Counted from the stretch's first letter, positions 41,266-49,842 are shown. The stretch: DNA of 64,000 nucleotides from an uncultured Oscillospiraceae bacterium (GCA_934589155.1 CAKTNP010000007.1:11911-75910), one strand, 5' to 3'. Program-made: numbers and translations. The notes: generated from the letters alone by a model not told the origin.

Positions 41266-41395
41266 TAAAATGCCCTCCGGGGAGAAAAAGATACCTAAAC
41301 TATGCGATAGATGGACCGGAAAGTCAAGATGTTTTTGAAAGAAGGGGCTTTTCCGGGGGAAGGGAAGAAAGTCGGCAAAATTCCAAAAATAATGT

Positions 41396-41424
41396 TTGAC
41401 AAAGCGGCACTTTTCCCTTATAAT
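41396..41424 (+). promoter_or_regulatory. Consensus sigma-A promoter of yceD-rpmF
   Basis: Perfect TTGACA, 17-base spacer and perfect TATAAT, 33 bases before the yceD start; one of the two or three strongest promoters in the window. Confidence 0.9.
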
Positions 41425-41457
41425 ACTTCGTGCATGACTGTACGGGAAGGGATCGCT

Positions 41458-41961
41458 ATGCTGCTGGATTTGTCGAAAATCATAGATCGTCCAGGGGCAT
41501 CCCAGTCCTTTTCGGAGGACCTGGATCTCAGCGATCTGACCTTCGGAAACTGCAAGCCTGCCGAGGAGCCGGTCCATGCGGGAGGCGTCATCCACAACAC
41601 CGCCGGAGTTCTGCTGGTGGACGGAATGGTGACGGCTCGGCTGCACGGGATCTGCGACCGCTGCGCCCGGGAATTCCGGCGCTGCGTCCAGTACCCCATT
41701 GAGGCCGTTCTGGTCCAGGAGCTATTGGACGAGGAGAGCGAGGGCCGCTGGGCCTTCGAGCTTCAGGGCAATAACGCAGATCTGGAGGATATGATCCGTA
41801 CCGTCTTTGTCCTGGGCATGGACTCCAAGCTCCTGTGCCGGGACGACTGCAAGGGGCTGTGCTGCCGCTGCGGAGCCAATCTCAACGACGGCCCCTGCTC
41901 CTGCGGGAAAGAAGTCGATTCCCGTTTTGCTGCGTTACAGCAGCTTCTCAAGGATAAATAA
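41458..41961 (+). CDS. yceD: DUF177/YceD-family protein
   Basis: 167 residues from ATG 41458 (LLDLSKIIDRPGASQSFSED). The family core is GICDRCAREFRRCVQYPIEA, and the C-terminus has a second Cys cluster (DDCKGLCCRCGANLNDGPCS), as in Firmicute YceD proteins, probably a zinc site. The family is linked to 23S rRNA accumulation and is nearly always next to rpmF, as here: rpmF starts 37 bases downstream. Upstream in-frame ATG codons lie before or inside the promoter and can be ruled out. Confidence 0.92.
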   Translation: MLLDLSKIIDRPGASQSFSEDLDLSDLTFGNCKPAEEPVHAGGVIHNTAGVLLVDGMVTARLHGICDRCAREFRRCVQYPIEAVLVQELLDEESEGRWAFELQGNNADLEDMIRTVFVLGMDSKLLCRDDCKGLCCRCGANLNDGPCSCGKEVDSRFAALQQLLKDK

Positions 41962-41998
41962 TGCCCTGAAAAGCAGTTTGACCAAGGAGGTGTCACTC

Positions 41999-42184
41999 AT
42001 GGCTGTTCCTAAGTGTAAAGTATCCAAGGCAAGAAGAGACAGGAGACGCGGTTCCAACTGGAAGCTGTCTGCGCCCGGCGTCATTACCTGCCCCAAGTGC
42101 GGTGCGGTGGTCCTGCCCCACAGAGCCTGCAAGGCTTGCGGTACCTACAATGGCCGCCAGGTCGTCAGCGCTCAGGCAGAGTGA
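41999..42184 (+). CDS. rpmF: 50S ribosomal protein L32
   Basis: 61 residues, start ATG 41999 eight bases after AAGGAGG. The N-terminus AVPKCKVSKARRDRRRGSNW is the standard L32 start, and two Cys pairs (CPKC and CKAC) make the zinc-ribbon form. Component of the large subunit near the peptide exit region. Second gene of the yceD-rpmF pair, followed by a terminator; plsX, often next, is not here. Confidence 0.97.
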   Translation: MAVPKCKVSKARRDRRRGSNWKLSAPGVITCPKCGAVVLPHRACKACGTYNGRQVVSAQAE

Positions 42185-42201
42185 TCTGACAACATGAAAT
42201 G

Positions 42202-42238
42202 AGAGAGGAAGACGTTGCTTCTTCCTCTCTATTTCTTT
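42202..42238 (+). terminator. Terminator of yceD-rpmF
   Basis: Perfect 11-base stem AGAGAGGAAGA/TCTTCCTCTCT with a 7-base loop and ATTTCTTT tail. Confidence 0.8.
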
Positions 42239-42272
42239 ACCCCGCCGAAACGGGGAATTTCCTGCCCGGCGG

Positions 42273-42301
42273 TTGACCCGGAAAGGAAAATGTGCCATAA
42301 T
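42273..42301 (+). promoter_or_regulatory. Sigma-A-like promoter of der-plsY-gpsA
   Basis: TTGACC, 17 bases, CATAAT, 41 bases before the der start. Confidence 0.65.
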
Positions 42302-42342
42302 ACCGATAGAATCGGATTTTATTTCAACAGGAGGGAGCGTTT

Positions 42343-43671
42343 ATGGCAAAACCTGTGATCGCCATTGTGGGACGGCCCAACGTGGGCAAGTCCATGCTCT
42401 TTAATAAGCTGACGGGCCAGCGCACCGCCATCGTGGAGGATACCCCCGGCGTCACCCGGGACCGGATCTACGGGGACTGCGAGTGGAACGGCCGCAGCTT
42501 TACGCTGATGGACACCGGCGGCATCGAGCCCAGCACGGACAGTGAGATTCTGCAGTTCATGCGCCGCCAGGCAGAGATCGGCATCGAATTGGCCTCCGCC
42601 GTCGTAATGGTGACGGACGTGAAGGTAGGCGTTACCGCCGCGGACCAGGAGGTGGCCTCCATGCTGCTCCGGGCCCACAAGCCCGTGCTGCTGGCGGTGA
42701 ACAAGTGCGACTCCGTGGGCCCCGTGAATCCGGAGGTCTATGAATTTTACTGTCTGGGCCTGGGAGACCCCTTGGAGGTCTCTGCCGTCCATGGCCACGG
42801 CACCGGTGACCTTCTGGACTGGTGCGTGGAGCAGCTGCCTCCGGAGAAGGACGAGGAGGAGGACGACGGCACCATTAAGGTGGCCATCGTGGGCAAGCCC
42901 AACGTGGGCAAGTCCAGCCTTTTGAACCGGATTCTGGGAGAGGAGCGGGTCATCGTCTCCGACATGGCCGGTACCACCCGGGACGCCATTGACTCGGATT
43001 TTGAAAACGAGTACGGCAAATACTGCTTTATCGACACCGCCGGTATGCGGCGGAAATCCAGGGTGGACGACACCATTGAAAAGTACAGCAATATGCGGTC
43101 CATCAACGCCATTGACCGTGCGGATGTGTGCCTGATCCTCATCGACGCCAACGAGGGCGTTACGGAGCAGGACACCAAGATCGCGGGCCTGGTCCACGAG
43201 GCGGGCAAGGCCGCAATTATCGTGGTGAACAAGTGGGACATCGTGGACAAAGAGACCAACACCATGAACGAAAAAACCGCCAAGATCCGCCAGGATCTGA
43301 GCTATATGACCTATGCTCCCGTGGTGTTCCTGTCGGCCCTCACCGGACAGCGGGTGGACAAGCTCTTTGCGGTCATCAACGAGGTGGTGGGGCAGAACCG
43401 GAAGCGGATCACCACCGGCGCTCTCAACAGCGTCTTGGCCGACGCTACCTCCCGGGTCCAGCCTCCCTCCGACAAGGGCCGCCGGCTGAAGATCTACTAC
43501 ATGACCCAGGCCGGGGTGAAGCCTCCCCACTTTGTGATCTTCTGCAACGACGCAAGGCTCTTCCATTTCTCCTATCAGAGGTATCTGGAGAATCAGATCC
43601 GGTCCGTGTTCGGCCTGGAGGGCACTCCTATCCGCATCACCATCCGGCAAAAGGGCGACAAGGAGGAGTAA
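42343..43671 (+). CDS. der: Ribosome-assembly GTPase Der (EngA)
   Basis: 442 residues. Two GTPase domains in tandem: the first with GRPNVGKSMLFNKLTGQ, DTPGVTRDR and NKCD, the second with GKPNVGKSSLLNRILGE, DMAGTTRDA, DTAGMRRK and NKWD. The C-terminal KH-like domain ends KIYYMTQAGVKPPHFVIFCN. Der is needed for 50S subunit maturation. Its gene is followed at three bases by plsY and then gpsA, an order common in Clostridia that ties ribosome assembly to phospholipid synthesis. Confidence 0.97.
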   Translation: MAKPVIAIVGRPNVGKSMLFNKLTGQRTAIVEDTPGVTRDRIYGDCEWNGRSFTLMDTGGIEPSTDSEILQFMRRQAEIGIELASAVVMVTDVKVGVTAADQEVASMLLRAHKPVLLAVNKCDSVGPVNPEVYEFYCLGLGDPLEVSAVHGHGTGDLLDWCVEQLPPEKDEEEDDGTIKVAIVGKPNVGKSSLLNRILGEERVIVSDMAGTTRDAIDSDFENEYGKYCFIDTAGMRRKSRVDDTIEKYSNMRSINAIDRADVCLILIDANEGVTEQDTKIAGLVHEAGKAAIIVVNKWDIVDKETNTMNEKTAKIRQDLSYMTYAPVVFLSALTGQRVDKLFAVINEVVGQNRKRITTGALNSVLADATSRVQPPSDKGRRLKIYYMTQAGVKPPHFVIFCNDARLFHFSYQRYLENQIRSVFGLEGTPIRITIRQKGDKEE

Positions 43672-43674
43672 ACC

Positions 43675-44295
43675 ATGTGGTATTCCTTGGCGCTGGCGGT
43701 GCTGGCGGGATACTTTCTGGGCAACCTCAACGGCGCCGTGACCATGTCGCTCCTCCACGGACGGGAGGATATTCGGGCCAAGGGCAGCGGCAACGCGGGC
43801 CTGACCAATTATTTCCGCAACTATGGTGGCTTGGACACCTTGTTTGTCTTTGCCATTGACGTGGGCAAGACCCTCTTGGCCTGCCTCCTGGCGGGGCGGC
43901 TCATGGCGCCCTACGGCCTGTGGCGGCAGGGGGTCATGATGGGGGGCCTGGCAGTGATCCTGGGCCATAATTTTCCGGCCCTTCTGGGCTTCCGGGGCGG
44001 CAAGGGTATCGTGTGCAGCGCCTTTTTAATGCTGGTGGCGGACTGGCGGATCTTCCTCATTATCGTGGCGGTCTTCGTTCTGGTCTATGCCGGGAGCAAA
44101 TATGTCTCCCTGGCCTCCTGCTCCGCGGCGGCGGCCCTTATTGCCTGCTCCTGGAGCTTCTATTGGAGGGACCTGTGGATGGCCCTGGCCGGAACCCTGG
44201 TGGGTCTGCTGGCCCTCTACATGCACCGGGAGAACCTTGCCCGGTTGGCCAAGGGGACCGAGCGGAAAACTTATCTGCGAAAGGATAAGAAATAA
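43675..44295 (+). CDS. plsY: Acyl-phosphate:glycerol-3-phosphate acyltransferase
   Basis: 206 residues with about five membrane helices. The three PlsY motifs are visible: GSGNAGLTNYFRN, GHNFPALLGFRGGKGIVCS and the C-terminal helix region with MHRENLARL. The enzyme transfers the acyl group from acyl phosphate to sn-glycerol 3-phosphate, the first step of phospholipid synthesis. The next gene, gpsA, makes its glycerol-3-phosphate substrate. Start ATG 43675 follows AAGGAGGAG that spans the end of der. Confidence 0.95.
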   Translation: MWYSLALAVLAGYFLGNLNGAVTMSLLHGREDIRAKGSGNAGLTNYFRNYGGLDTLFVFAIDVGKTLLACLLAGRLMAPYGLWRQGVMMGGLAVILGHNFPALLGFRGGKGIVCSAFLMLVADWRIFLIIVAVFVLVYAGSKYVSLASCSAAAALIACSWSFYWRDLWMALAGTLVGLLALYMHRENLARLAKGTERKTYLRKDKK

Positions 44296-44298
44296 GCC

Positions 44299-45294
44299 AT
44301 GAAAATTACGGTGTTAGTCAGCGGCGGCTGGGGCACGGCCCTGGCCATGACCCTGTTCAAAAACGGCCATGCGGTGACCTTATGGTCCCGGCGACAGGAA
44401 ATCACGGACCTGCTCCAAAGGACCCGGGAGAATCCCAAGCTCCCCGGGGTGACGATCCCGGAGGGCATTGCCCTGACCTCGGACCTGGCGTGCCTCAGGG
44501 AGGCGGAGCTGGTGGTCATGAGCGCCCCATCCTTTGCGGTGCGGGATGTGTGCCGCCGGGCGGCCCCTTACCTGCGGCAGGATGCCATTGTGGTCTCCGT
44601 GACCAAGGGCCTGGAGCCGGAGACCTTCCTGCGGATGTCGGAGATCGTGGAGCAGGAGACGGGCAAGACCGTGGTGGTCCTGTCCGGCCCCAGCCATGCC
44701 GAGGAGGTGGCCCGGGGCATGCCCACGGGCTGCGTGGCCGCCAGCCGGGACCGGGCCGCGGCGGAGTTGGTCCAGGACGTGTTTATGAATCCCTATTTCC
44801 GGGTCTATGCCAGCCCCGATGTGGCGGGGGTAGAGCTGGGCGGCGCTCTGAAGAACGTCATTGCCCTGTGCGCTGGGATCTGCGACGGCCTGGGCTTCGG
44901 CGACAATGCCCGGGCCATGCTCATGACCAGGGGCCTCACGGAAACGGCCCGGCTGGGCCGGAAGCTTGGGGCCCGGCAGGAGACCTTCTCCGGCCTTACA
45001 GGGATCGGGGACCTGATTGTTACCTGCACCTCCATGCACTCCAGAAACCGCCGGGCGGGGATCCTAATCGGAAAAGGAGAGACCCCCGAGCAGGCCATGG
45101 GTGACGTAGGGGCCGTGGTAGAGGGCTACTACGCCGCCAAATCCGTCTACGCCCTGGGCAGGAAGATGGGGGTGGATATGCCCATCACCCAGGAGGCCTA
45201 TCGGATCCTCTACGAGGGCAAGAGTGCCAAGGATGCCACGGCGGACCTGCTGACCCGGGAAAAGCGGGCGGAGCTGGAGGACGCCGGCTGGTAA
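44299..45294 (+). CDS. gpsA: NAD(P)H-dependent glycerol-3-phosphate dehydrogenase
   Basis: 331 residues. The Rossmann motif reads VLVSGGWGTALAMTL (commonly GAGxWGTALA). SGPSHAEEVARGMPTGCVAA, the catalytic-Lys segment ELGGALKNVIALCAGICDGL and GLTGIGDLIVTCTSMHSRNR are all typical. It reduces dihydroxyacetone phosphate to sn-glycerol 3-phosphate for PlsY. Last gene of the der operon, closed by a strong terminator 17 bases on. Confidence 0.96.
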   Translation: MKITVLVSGGWGTALAMTLFKNGHAVTLWSRRQEITDLLQRTRENPKLPGVTIPEGIALTSDLACLREAELVVMSAPSFAVRDVCRRAAPYLRQDAIVVSVTKGLEPETFLRMSEIVEQETGKTVVVLSGPSHAEEVARGMPTGCVAASRDRAAAELVQDVFMNPYFRVYASPDVAGVELGGALKNVIALCAGICDGLGFGDNARAMLMTRGLTETARLGRKLGARQETFSGLTGIGDLIVTCTSMHSRNRRAGILIGKGETPEQAMGDVGAVVEGYYAAKSVYALGRKMGVDMPITQEAYRILYEGKSAKDATADLLTREKRAELEDAGW

Positions 45295-45310
45295 ACTTCT
45301 GAAAGATAGG

Positions 45311-45339
45311 TGCCGGAGCGGCCGCTCCGGCATTTTTTT
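45311..45339 (+). terminator. Terminator of der-plsY-gpsA
   Basis: Perfect palindrome TGCCGGAGCG/CGCTCCGGCA (45311-45332) followed by seven T residues. Confidence 0.9.
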
Positions 45340-45349
45340 GTTCCATACG

Positions 45350-45378
45350 TTGATTCGGGGAAGGTTCTGCGGTACAAT
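45350..45378 (+). promoter_or_regulatory. Sigma-A-like promoter of the HD-hydrolase/yfcE pair
   Basis: TTGATT, 17 bases, TACAAT, 29 bases upstream of the ATG. Confidence 0.65.
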
Positions 45379-45407
45379 AGGGAAAAATTCCGAAAAGAGG
45401 GATACCC

Positions 45408-46016
45408 ATGCACAAAAGCCATCTTACACGGGACCAGGCACTGGCCCTTTTGGAGCAGTACAACAAGGAGCCCTTCCACATTCAGCACGGTCTGACGGTG
45501 GAGGGGGTCATGGGCTATTACGCCGAGACCCTGGGCTGCGGCCAGGAGACGGACTATTGGCGCCAGGTGGGCCTGCTCCACGACATTGATTTTGAGCTTT
45601 ACCCTCAAGAGCACTGCAAAAGGGCTCCGGAGCTGCTGCGGAGCGCAGGAGTGGGGGAGGACATGATCTACTCCGTCTGCTCCCACGGCTACGGCATATG
45701 CTGTGACTTGGAGCCCAAGGAGGAAATGGAAAAGGTCCTCTTTGCCGCCGACGAGCTGACGGGCCTCATCTGGTCCGCCGCCCTTATGCGCCCCTCGAAG
45801 AGCGTTATGGATATGGAGCTGTCCAGCCTGAAAAAGAAGTTCAAGGACAAGAAATTTGCCGCGGGCTGCTCCCGGGACGTGATCCGCCAGGGGGCGGAGC
45901 GGTTGGGCTGGGACCTGGACAAGCTGCTGTGGGAGACCATCCTGGCCATGCGCAGCTGCGAGGGCTCCGTGGCGACCTTTATGGCAGACTATGAAAAGAA
46001 GGGAGAGACCCTATGA
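45408..46016 (+). CDS. HD-domain hydrolase
   Basis: 202 residues. The HD metal site is visible: a first His in HIQHGLTVEGVMGYYAETL, then QVGLLHDIDFELYP with the His-Asp pair, then VCSHGYG and FAADELTGLIWSAALM with the last Asp. This pattern is found in YedJ/HDIG-type phosphohydrolases that act on nucleotides or signalling molecules; the substrate is unknown. Start ATG 45408. It overlaps the next phosphodiesterase gene by ATGA, so the two phosphoesterases are made together. Confidence 0.85.
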   Translation: MHKSHLTRDQALALLEQYNKEPFHIQHGLTVEGVMGYYAETLGCGQETDYWRQVGLLHDIDFELYPQEHCKRAPELLRSAGVGEDMIYSVCSHGYGICCDLEPKEEMEKVLFAADELTGLIWSAALMRPSKSVMDMELSSLKKKFKDKKFAAGCSRDVIRQGAERLGWDLDKLLWETILAMRSCEGSVATFMADYEKKGETL

Positions 46017-46558
46017 AGCTGATGATCGCCTCGGACATCCACGGTTCCGCCTATTACTGCCGGGCCCTGCTGGAGGCCTTCCGGCGGGAGGGGGCGGAGA
46101 AGCTCCTGCTGCTGGGTGACATTCTCTACCACGGCCCCAGGAACGACCTGCCCCGGGACTATGCCCCCAAGGAGGTCATTGCCATGCTGAATCCCCTGAA
46201 GGAAAGAATTTACTGCGTCCGGGGCAACTGCGACACCGAGGTGGATCAGATGGTGCTGGACTTTCCCATCCTGGCGGATTACGGGGTCCTGTCCTGGGAG
46301 GGGCGGTGGCTCTATGTGACCCACGGCCACAAGTATAACCGGAAGGAGCCCATGGCCCTGGCCCCCGGGGACATTCTGCTCCACGGTCACACCCACGTAC
46401 CGGCATGGGAAGATTTCGGAGACGGGAACCGGTACTGGAATCCCGGCTCCGTTTCCATCCCCAAAGAGGGCAGCGCCCACGGCTATATGACCCTGGATGG
46501 CAGCACCGCTTTGTGGAAAAATTTGGAAGGCGAAGCATACCACAGGGAGACTGTGTAA
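46013..46558 (+). CDS. yfcE: YfcE-type metallophosphodiesterase
   Basis: 181 residues. Calcineurin-like metal ligands appear in order: IASDIHGS, LLLGDILYHGPRND, VRGNCDTEVDQM, THGHKYN and LHGHTHVPAWE. This matches YfcE, a manganese-dependent phosphodiesterase with activity on model substrates and an uncertain natural one. It is the second gene of the pair with the HD hydrolase and is followed by a stable hairpin. Confidence 0.93.
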   Translation: MKLMIASDIHGSAYYCRALLEAFRREGAEKLLLLGDILYHGPRNDLPRDYAPKEVIAMLNPLKERIYCVRGNCDTEVDQMVLDFPILADYGVLSWEGRWLYVTHGHKYNRKEPMALAPGDILLHGHTHVPAWEDFGDGNRYWNPGSVSIPKEGSAHGYMTLDGSTALWKNLEGEAYHRETV

Positions 46559-46565
46559 CGAGAAG

Positions 46566-46600
46566 TCCCCCGGAAAAGCAACGCTTTTCCGGGGGATTGT
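46566..46600 (+). terminator. Hairpin after yfcE
   Basis: Perfect 14-base stem TCCCCCGGAAAAGC with a 3-base loop (46566-46596); the tail TTGTAT is T-poor. It lies between two convergent genes. Confidence 0.7.
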
Positions 46601-46604
46601 ATAT

Positions 46605-47201
46605 TCAGCTTTCCTGGATCTGGGTAAATTCCCAGGCTCCCAGCATGGCCACCGCCAGGCGGCTGCCGCAGTAGGGGCACTCGGTCTGGCCGAAGCCGAT
46701 GGCGCCGCCGCAGTGGGGGCAGCTGGCCGCCGTCTCCGGAGCGCCGCCCTGACCCTGGAGCACGTAGGAATAGCTCAGGTCATAGCGCTTCTGGACCTTT
46801 CGGCCGTTTTCCAGATATTCCGCCGCGGCCTGCATGACAATGGTCTTTTGGGACAGGGACCGGAGATAGCGGAACAGGACGATATTGTGGATCCGCAGCC
46901 CTCCCTTATCGGAAAGATGCTGCCGGAGGGCGTCTCTTCCGTAGCTTTTCGCCAGGTTAATGTCAAAATCCGGGAAATCCCGAAGGATTTGAGGCAGCAG
47001 AATGGAGTCACAGCCGCTTAAGGATCGGGGCGTGGTTTCCGCCTCGGTCTCTACGGATTTGAACCCCGCCACCAGGTCCGGCGTGCCGAAGGCGGTCTGC
47101 GAAAAATCCCGTACCTTTTGCCGGACCTTGAAATACACAAAGAGGCCTACGGCGGCGACCCCCAGAAAAACTGCAAAAAATATGATCCAACCGCGATCCA
47201 T
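46605..47201 (-). CDS. Membrane-anchored protein with C-terminal zinc ribbon
   Basis: 198 residues from the ATG at 47201, eight bases after GGAGG (the ATG at 47207 is too close to that site). One N-terminal helix (WIIFFAVFLGVAAVGLFVYF), a basic stretch, then a cytoplasmic domain of about 120 residues (LLPQILRDFPDFDINLAKSY, reminiscent of Tim44-like domains) and a C-terminal zinc ribbon, CPHCGG-x(8)-CPYCGS. Function unknown; similar proteins are annotated only as zinc-ribbon membrane proteins. Convergent with yfcE, divergent from murI. Confidence 0.8.
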   Translation of the reverse strand: MDRGWIIFFAVFLGVAAVGLFVYFKVRQKVRDFSQTAFGTPDLVAGFKSVETEAETTPRSLSGCDSILLPQILRDFPDFDINLAKSYGRDALRQHLSDKGGLRIHNIVLFRYLRSLSQKTIVMQAAAEYLENGRKVQKRYDLSYSYVLQGQGGAPETAASCPHCGGAIGFGQTECPYCGSRLAVAMLGAWEFTQIQES

Positions 47202-47266
47202 GGACATCTCCTCCCGCCCCTATTCTACACGATGGAGGGGCGGGACGCAAGAGGCAAAAGACCCGC

Positions 47267-47295
47267 TTGCGCCCGGGGGAGAAGTCTGCTAAAAT
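47267..47295 (+). promoter_or_regulatory. Sigma-A-like promoter of murI
   Basis: TTGCGC, 17 bases, extended -10 TGCTAAAAT, 28 bases before the start. Confidence 0.55.
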
Positions 47296-47322
47296 GGGAG
47301 AAAAATAGGGGAGATGAGGGAA

Positions 47323-48093
47323 ATGAATCTGCGCAATCTGCCGGTGGCGGTATTCGACTCCGGCGTCGGCGGGATCAGCGTACTGCGGGAGTTGACGCAC
47401 CGAATGCCTCGGGAGAAGTTTCTGTATTTCGGCGACTGCGCTAACGCGCCCTACGGCACCAAAACCACGGAGCGCGTCCGGGAGTTGACCTGCCGGGCAG
47501 TGGAGGATCTGCTGACCCAGGGGGTCAAGGCCGTGGTGGTGGCCTGCAACACCGCCACCAGCGCCGCCATTGAGGACCTGCGCCGGGCCCATCCGGACAC
47601 CATTCTTGTGGGTATCGAACCGGCTCTGAAGCTGGCGGCGGAGCGGCACCCCCGGGGAAAGATCCTGGTCATGGCCACGGACGTGACCCTGCGGGAGGAA
47701 AAATTCCGGGAACTCATGGCCCGGTTTTCCGGTTCCCACCCGGTGGAAGGCATTCATTGCCCGGGCCTTGTGGAGCGAATCGAAGGGGGGCAGCTGGAAG
47801 GCCCGGAGATGGAGGATTACCTCCGCTCTCTGCTGGTGCCCCACCTGACCGGGGACACGGCGGCTGTGGTCCTGGGCTGCACCCACTATCCCTTTGCGGC
47901 CCCGGCCCTGCGGCGGGTCCTGGGGGAGAGCATCGACCTCATCGACGGCGGCGAGGGAACGGCCCGAGAGACGGAGCGCCGTTTGGCCGCCGCCGGGCTC
48001 CTGCGGGAGTCGGGAGACGGAGAGGTCATGTTCCGGAGCAGCGACAATAGAGCGCAGACCCTGTCGCTCATGGAGCACCTGTTGGAGAGTTAG
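47323..48093 (+). CDS. murI: Glutamate racemase
   Basis: 256 residues from ATG 47323, nine bases after AGGGGAG; ATG 47314 is in frame but too near that site. VAVFDSGVGGISVLRELT is the signature N-terminus; the two catalytic cysteines are in VVACNTATS and LGCTHYPF. FGDCANAPYGTK is also typical. The cofactor-free enzyme makes D-glutamate for peptidoglycan. Together with alr at 25910 it gives two D-amino-acid racemases in the window. The acetyltransferase follows after 11 bases. Confidence 0.96.
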   Translation: MNLRNLPVAVFDSGVGGISVLRELTHRMPREKFLYFGDCANAPYGTKTTERVRELTCRAVEDLLTQGVKAVVVACNTATSAAIEDLRRAHPDTILVGIEPALKLAAERHPRGKILVMATDVTLREEKFRELMARFSGSHPVEGIHCPGLVERIEGGQLEGPEMEDYLRSLLVPHLTGDTAAVVLGCTHYPFAAPALRRVLGESIDLIDGGEGTARETERRLAAAGLLRESGDGEVMFRSSDNRAQTLSLMEHLLES

Positions 48094-48104
48094 GAGGCAT
48101 TTTT

Positions 48105-48716
48105 ATGGCAATGAAGGACAAAATGCACACCGAGGAATTGTACTTGCCCGGGGATCCGGAAATCCTGGAGGATCAGTTTCGGCGGCTGGACCTGTTATAT
48201 GAATTTAACCATACCCGGCCATCGGACCTGAAGCGGAAGACGGAGCTGCTGCGGGAGATGTTTGCGGAGGTAGGGGAGGGCTGTTATATTGAGACGCCCT
48301 TCTTTGCCAACTTCGGCGGCGGCCATGTGCACTTCGGCAAGTGCATCTACGGAAATTTCAACCTGACTCTGGTGGACGACACCCATATTTATGTGGGGGA
48401 TTACACCATGTTCGGCCCCAATGTGACGGTGGCCACGGCGGGGCACCCCATTCTGCCGGAGCTGCGGGAGAAGCAGTATCAGTATAACGCACCGGTACAC
48501 ATCGGCCGGTGCTGCTGGATCGGCGCCGGGGCCATTATCCTGCCCGGGGTCACCATCGGAGACAATGTGGTGGTAGGCGCCGGCAGCGTGGTGACGAAGG
48601 ATTTGCCCTCCGATGTGGTGGCGGTGGGCAATCCCTGCCGGGTACTGCGGCCGGTAGGTCCTCGGGACCGGGAATACTATTTCAAAGAACGAAAGATCCC
48701 GGAGGATCTGGAATAA
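48105..48716 (+). CDS. Sugar O-acetyltransferase (Maa/LacA/NodL family)
   Basis: 203 residues from ATG 48105, after TTAGGAGG. An N-terminal helix domain (LYLPGDPEILEDQFRRLDLL) as in maltose acetyltransferase is followed by a left-handed beta helix of hexapeptide repeats: VHFGKCIYGNFNLTLVDDTH, WIGAGAIILPGVTIGDNVVV, GAGSVVTKDLPSDVVAVGNP. The catalytic His is in TAGHPI. The family acetylates free sugars or thiogalactosides with acetyl-CoA. It follows murI closely and may share its transcript. Confidence 0.92.
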   Translation: MAMKDKMHTEELYLPGDPEILEDQFRRLDLLYEFNHTRPSDLKRKTELLREMFAEVGEGCYIETPFFANFGGGHVHFGKCIYGNFNLTLVDDTHIYVGDYTMFGPNVTVATAGHPILPELREKQYQYNAPVHIGRCCWIGAGAIILPGVTIGDNVVVGAGSVVTKDLPSDVVAVGNPCRVLRPVGPRDREYYFKERKIPEDLE

Positions 48717-48720
48717 CGAG

Positions 48721-48755
48721 CAAGGGCCCCGGCAGAGTTTCTGCCGGGGCCCTTG
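48721..48755. terminator. Strong hairpin between acetyltransferase and ldh
   Basis: Perfect 16-base stem CAAGGGCCCCGGCAGA with a 3-base loop, between convergent genes; it has no T-run on either side, so termination is inferred from position. Confidence 0.6.
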
Positions 48756-48768
48756 GCGGTAGTTTCGC

Positions 48769-49713
48769 TTACAGATCCAGGGTTTTGATGACTTCCCGCA
48801 TCTGGGCGGCGGAGGCCTGGAGCGCCGCATTCTCGGACTCGCTCAGGGGGATCTCCAGCACCTTTTCCACACCGTTTTTGCCCACGATGGAGGGCACGCT
48901 GAGGGCCAGGTTGCTGAGCCCGTACTGCCCGGCCAGGGCCACGGACACGGGGAGAATGGAGTGCTCGTCCTTCACGATGCACTCGGCAATGCGGCCCACG
49001 GCCATGGCGATGCCGTAGTAGGTGGCGGACTTCCGGGAGATGATCTCATAGGCGCTGTCCCGGACGCTCTCATAGATCTTCTGCATCTCGGCGTCGTGGT
49101 CCTCGCCGCCCTGCAGATGGCAGTACCGGTTCAGGTCGATGCCGGAGACGTTGGCGCTGCTCCACACGGGCAGCTCGCTGTCGCCGTGCTCGCCGATGAT
49201 AAAGGCGTGGACGTTTCGGTTGTCCACCTGGAGGTGGCGGCCCAGCTGGTGCTTTAACCGGGCGGTGTCCAGCACCGTGCCGGAGCCGAAGACCCGGTGG
49301 GCGGGATACCCGGAGATCCGCTGGGCGGCGTAGGTCAGCACGTCCACGGGGTTGGATACGATCATGAGGATGCCCTCAAAGGGCAGGGCCGTGATCTGGG
49401 GCAGGATGCTCTTCAGAATGGCGATGTTCTTGCCGATCAGGTCCAGTCGGGTCTCGCCGGGCTTCTGGTTGGCACCGGCGGTGACGATGATGAGGGCGGC
49501 GTCGGCGGCGTCGGCATAGGTGCCGGCGGTGATCTCCATGGGGGCGGTGTAGGGCAGACCGTCGCTGAGGTCCATGGCCTCGCCCTCGGCCTTGGCGCGG
49601 TTCACGTCGATGAGGACCATTTCGGAAAACAGCTTGCGCTGCATGAGACTGAAAGCAATGGAGGCGCCAACGAAGCCGCAGCCGACAATGGCGACTTTTC
49701 TGGGATTCATCAT
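48769..49713 (-). CDS. ldh: L-lactate dehydrogenase
   Basis: 314 residues from the ATG at 49713, nine bases after AAGGAG. Rossmann motif VAIVGCGFVGASIAFSL with an Asp (VLIDVN) that selects NAD; VTAGANQKPGETRLDLIGKN contains the substrate Arg/Gln loop (Gln before KPGETR is the lactate-type residue, not Arg as in malate enzymes); the active His is in IIGEHGDSELPVWSSANV. It reduces pyruvate to L-lactate and regenerates NAD+. Single gene with its own promoter, divergent from the murQ fusion. Confidence 0.95.
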   Translation of the reverse strand: MMNPRKVAIVGCGFVGASIAFSLMQRKLFSEMVLIDVNRAKAEGEAMDLSDGLPYTAPMEITAGTYADAADAALIIVTAGANQKPGETRLDLIGKNIAILKSILPQITALPFEGILMIVSNPVDVLTYAAQRISGYPAHRVFGSGTVLDTARLKHQLGRHLQVDNRNVHAFIIGEHGDSELPVWSSANVSGIDLNRYCHLQGGEDHDAEMQKIYESVRDSAYEIISRKSATYYGIAMAVGRIAECIVKDEHSILPVSVALAGQYGLSNLALSVPSIVGKNGVEKVLEIPLSESENAALQASAAQMREVIKTLDL

Positions 49714-49764
49714 AGTACAAGACTCCTTTTCAGAGTGGATTCCGGGATCATTTACCCGTCTATA

Positions 49765-49792
49765 AGTGTAACACGCCGGGCGAAAGTGTCAA
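49765..49792 (-). promoter_or_regulatory. Sigma-A-like promoter of ldh
   Basis: On the minus strand perfect TTGACA (49792-49787), 16 bases, TACACT (49770-49765), 52 bases before the start. Confidence 0.6.
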
Positions 49793-49813
49793 GGCCGAAA
49801 AATGAAATACCCC

Positions 49814-49842
49814 ATGACATTTTTGACATAGTATGATAGAAT
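49814..49842 (+). promoter_or_regulatory. Sigma-A-like promoter of the MurNAc recycling operon
   Basis: ATGACA, 17 bases, TAGAAT, 31 bases before the GTG start; divergent from ldh. Confidence 0.6.
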
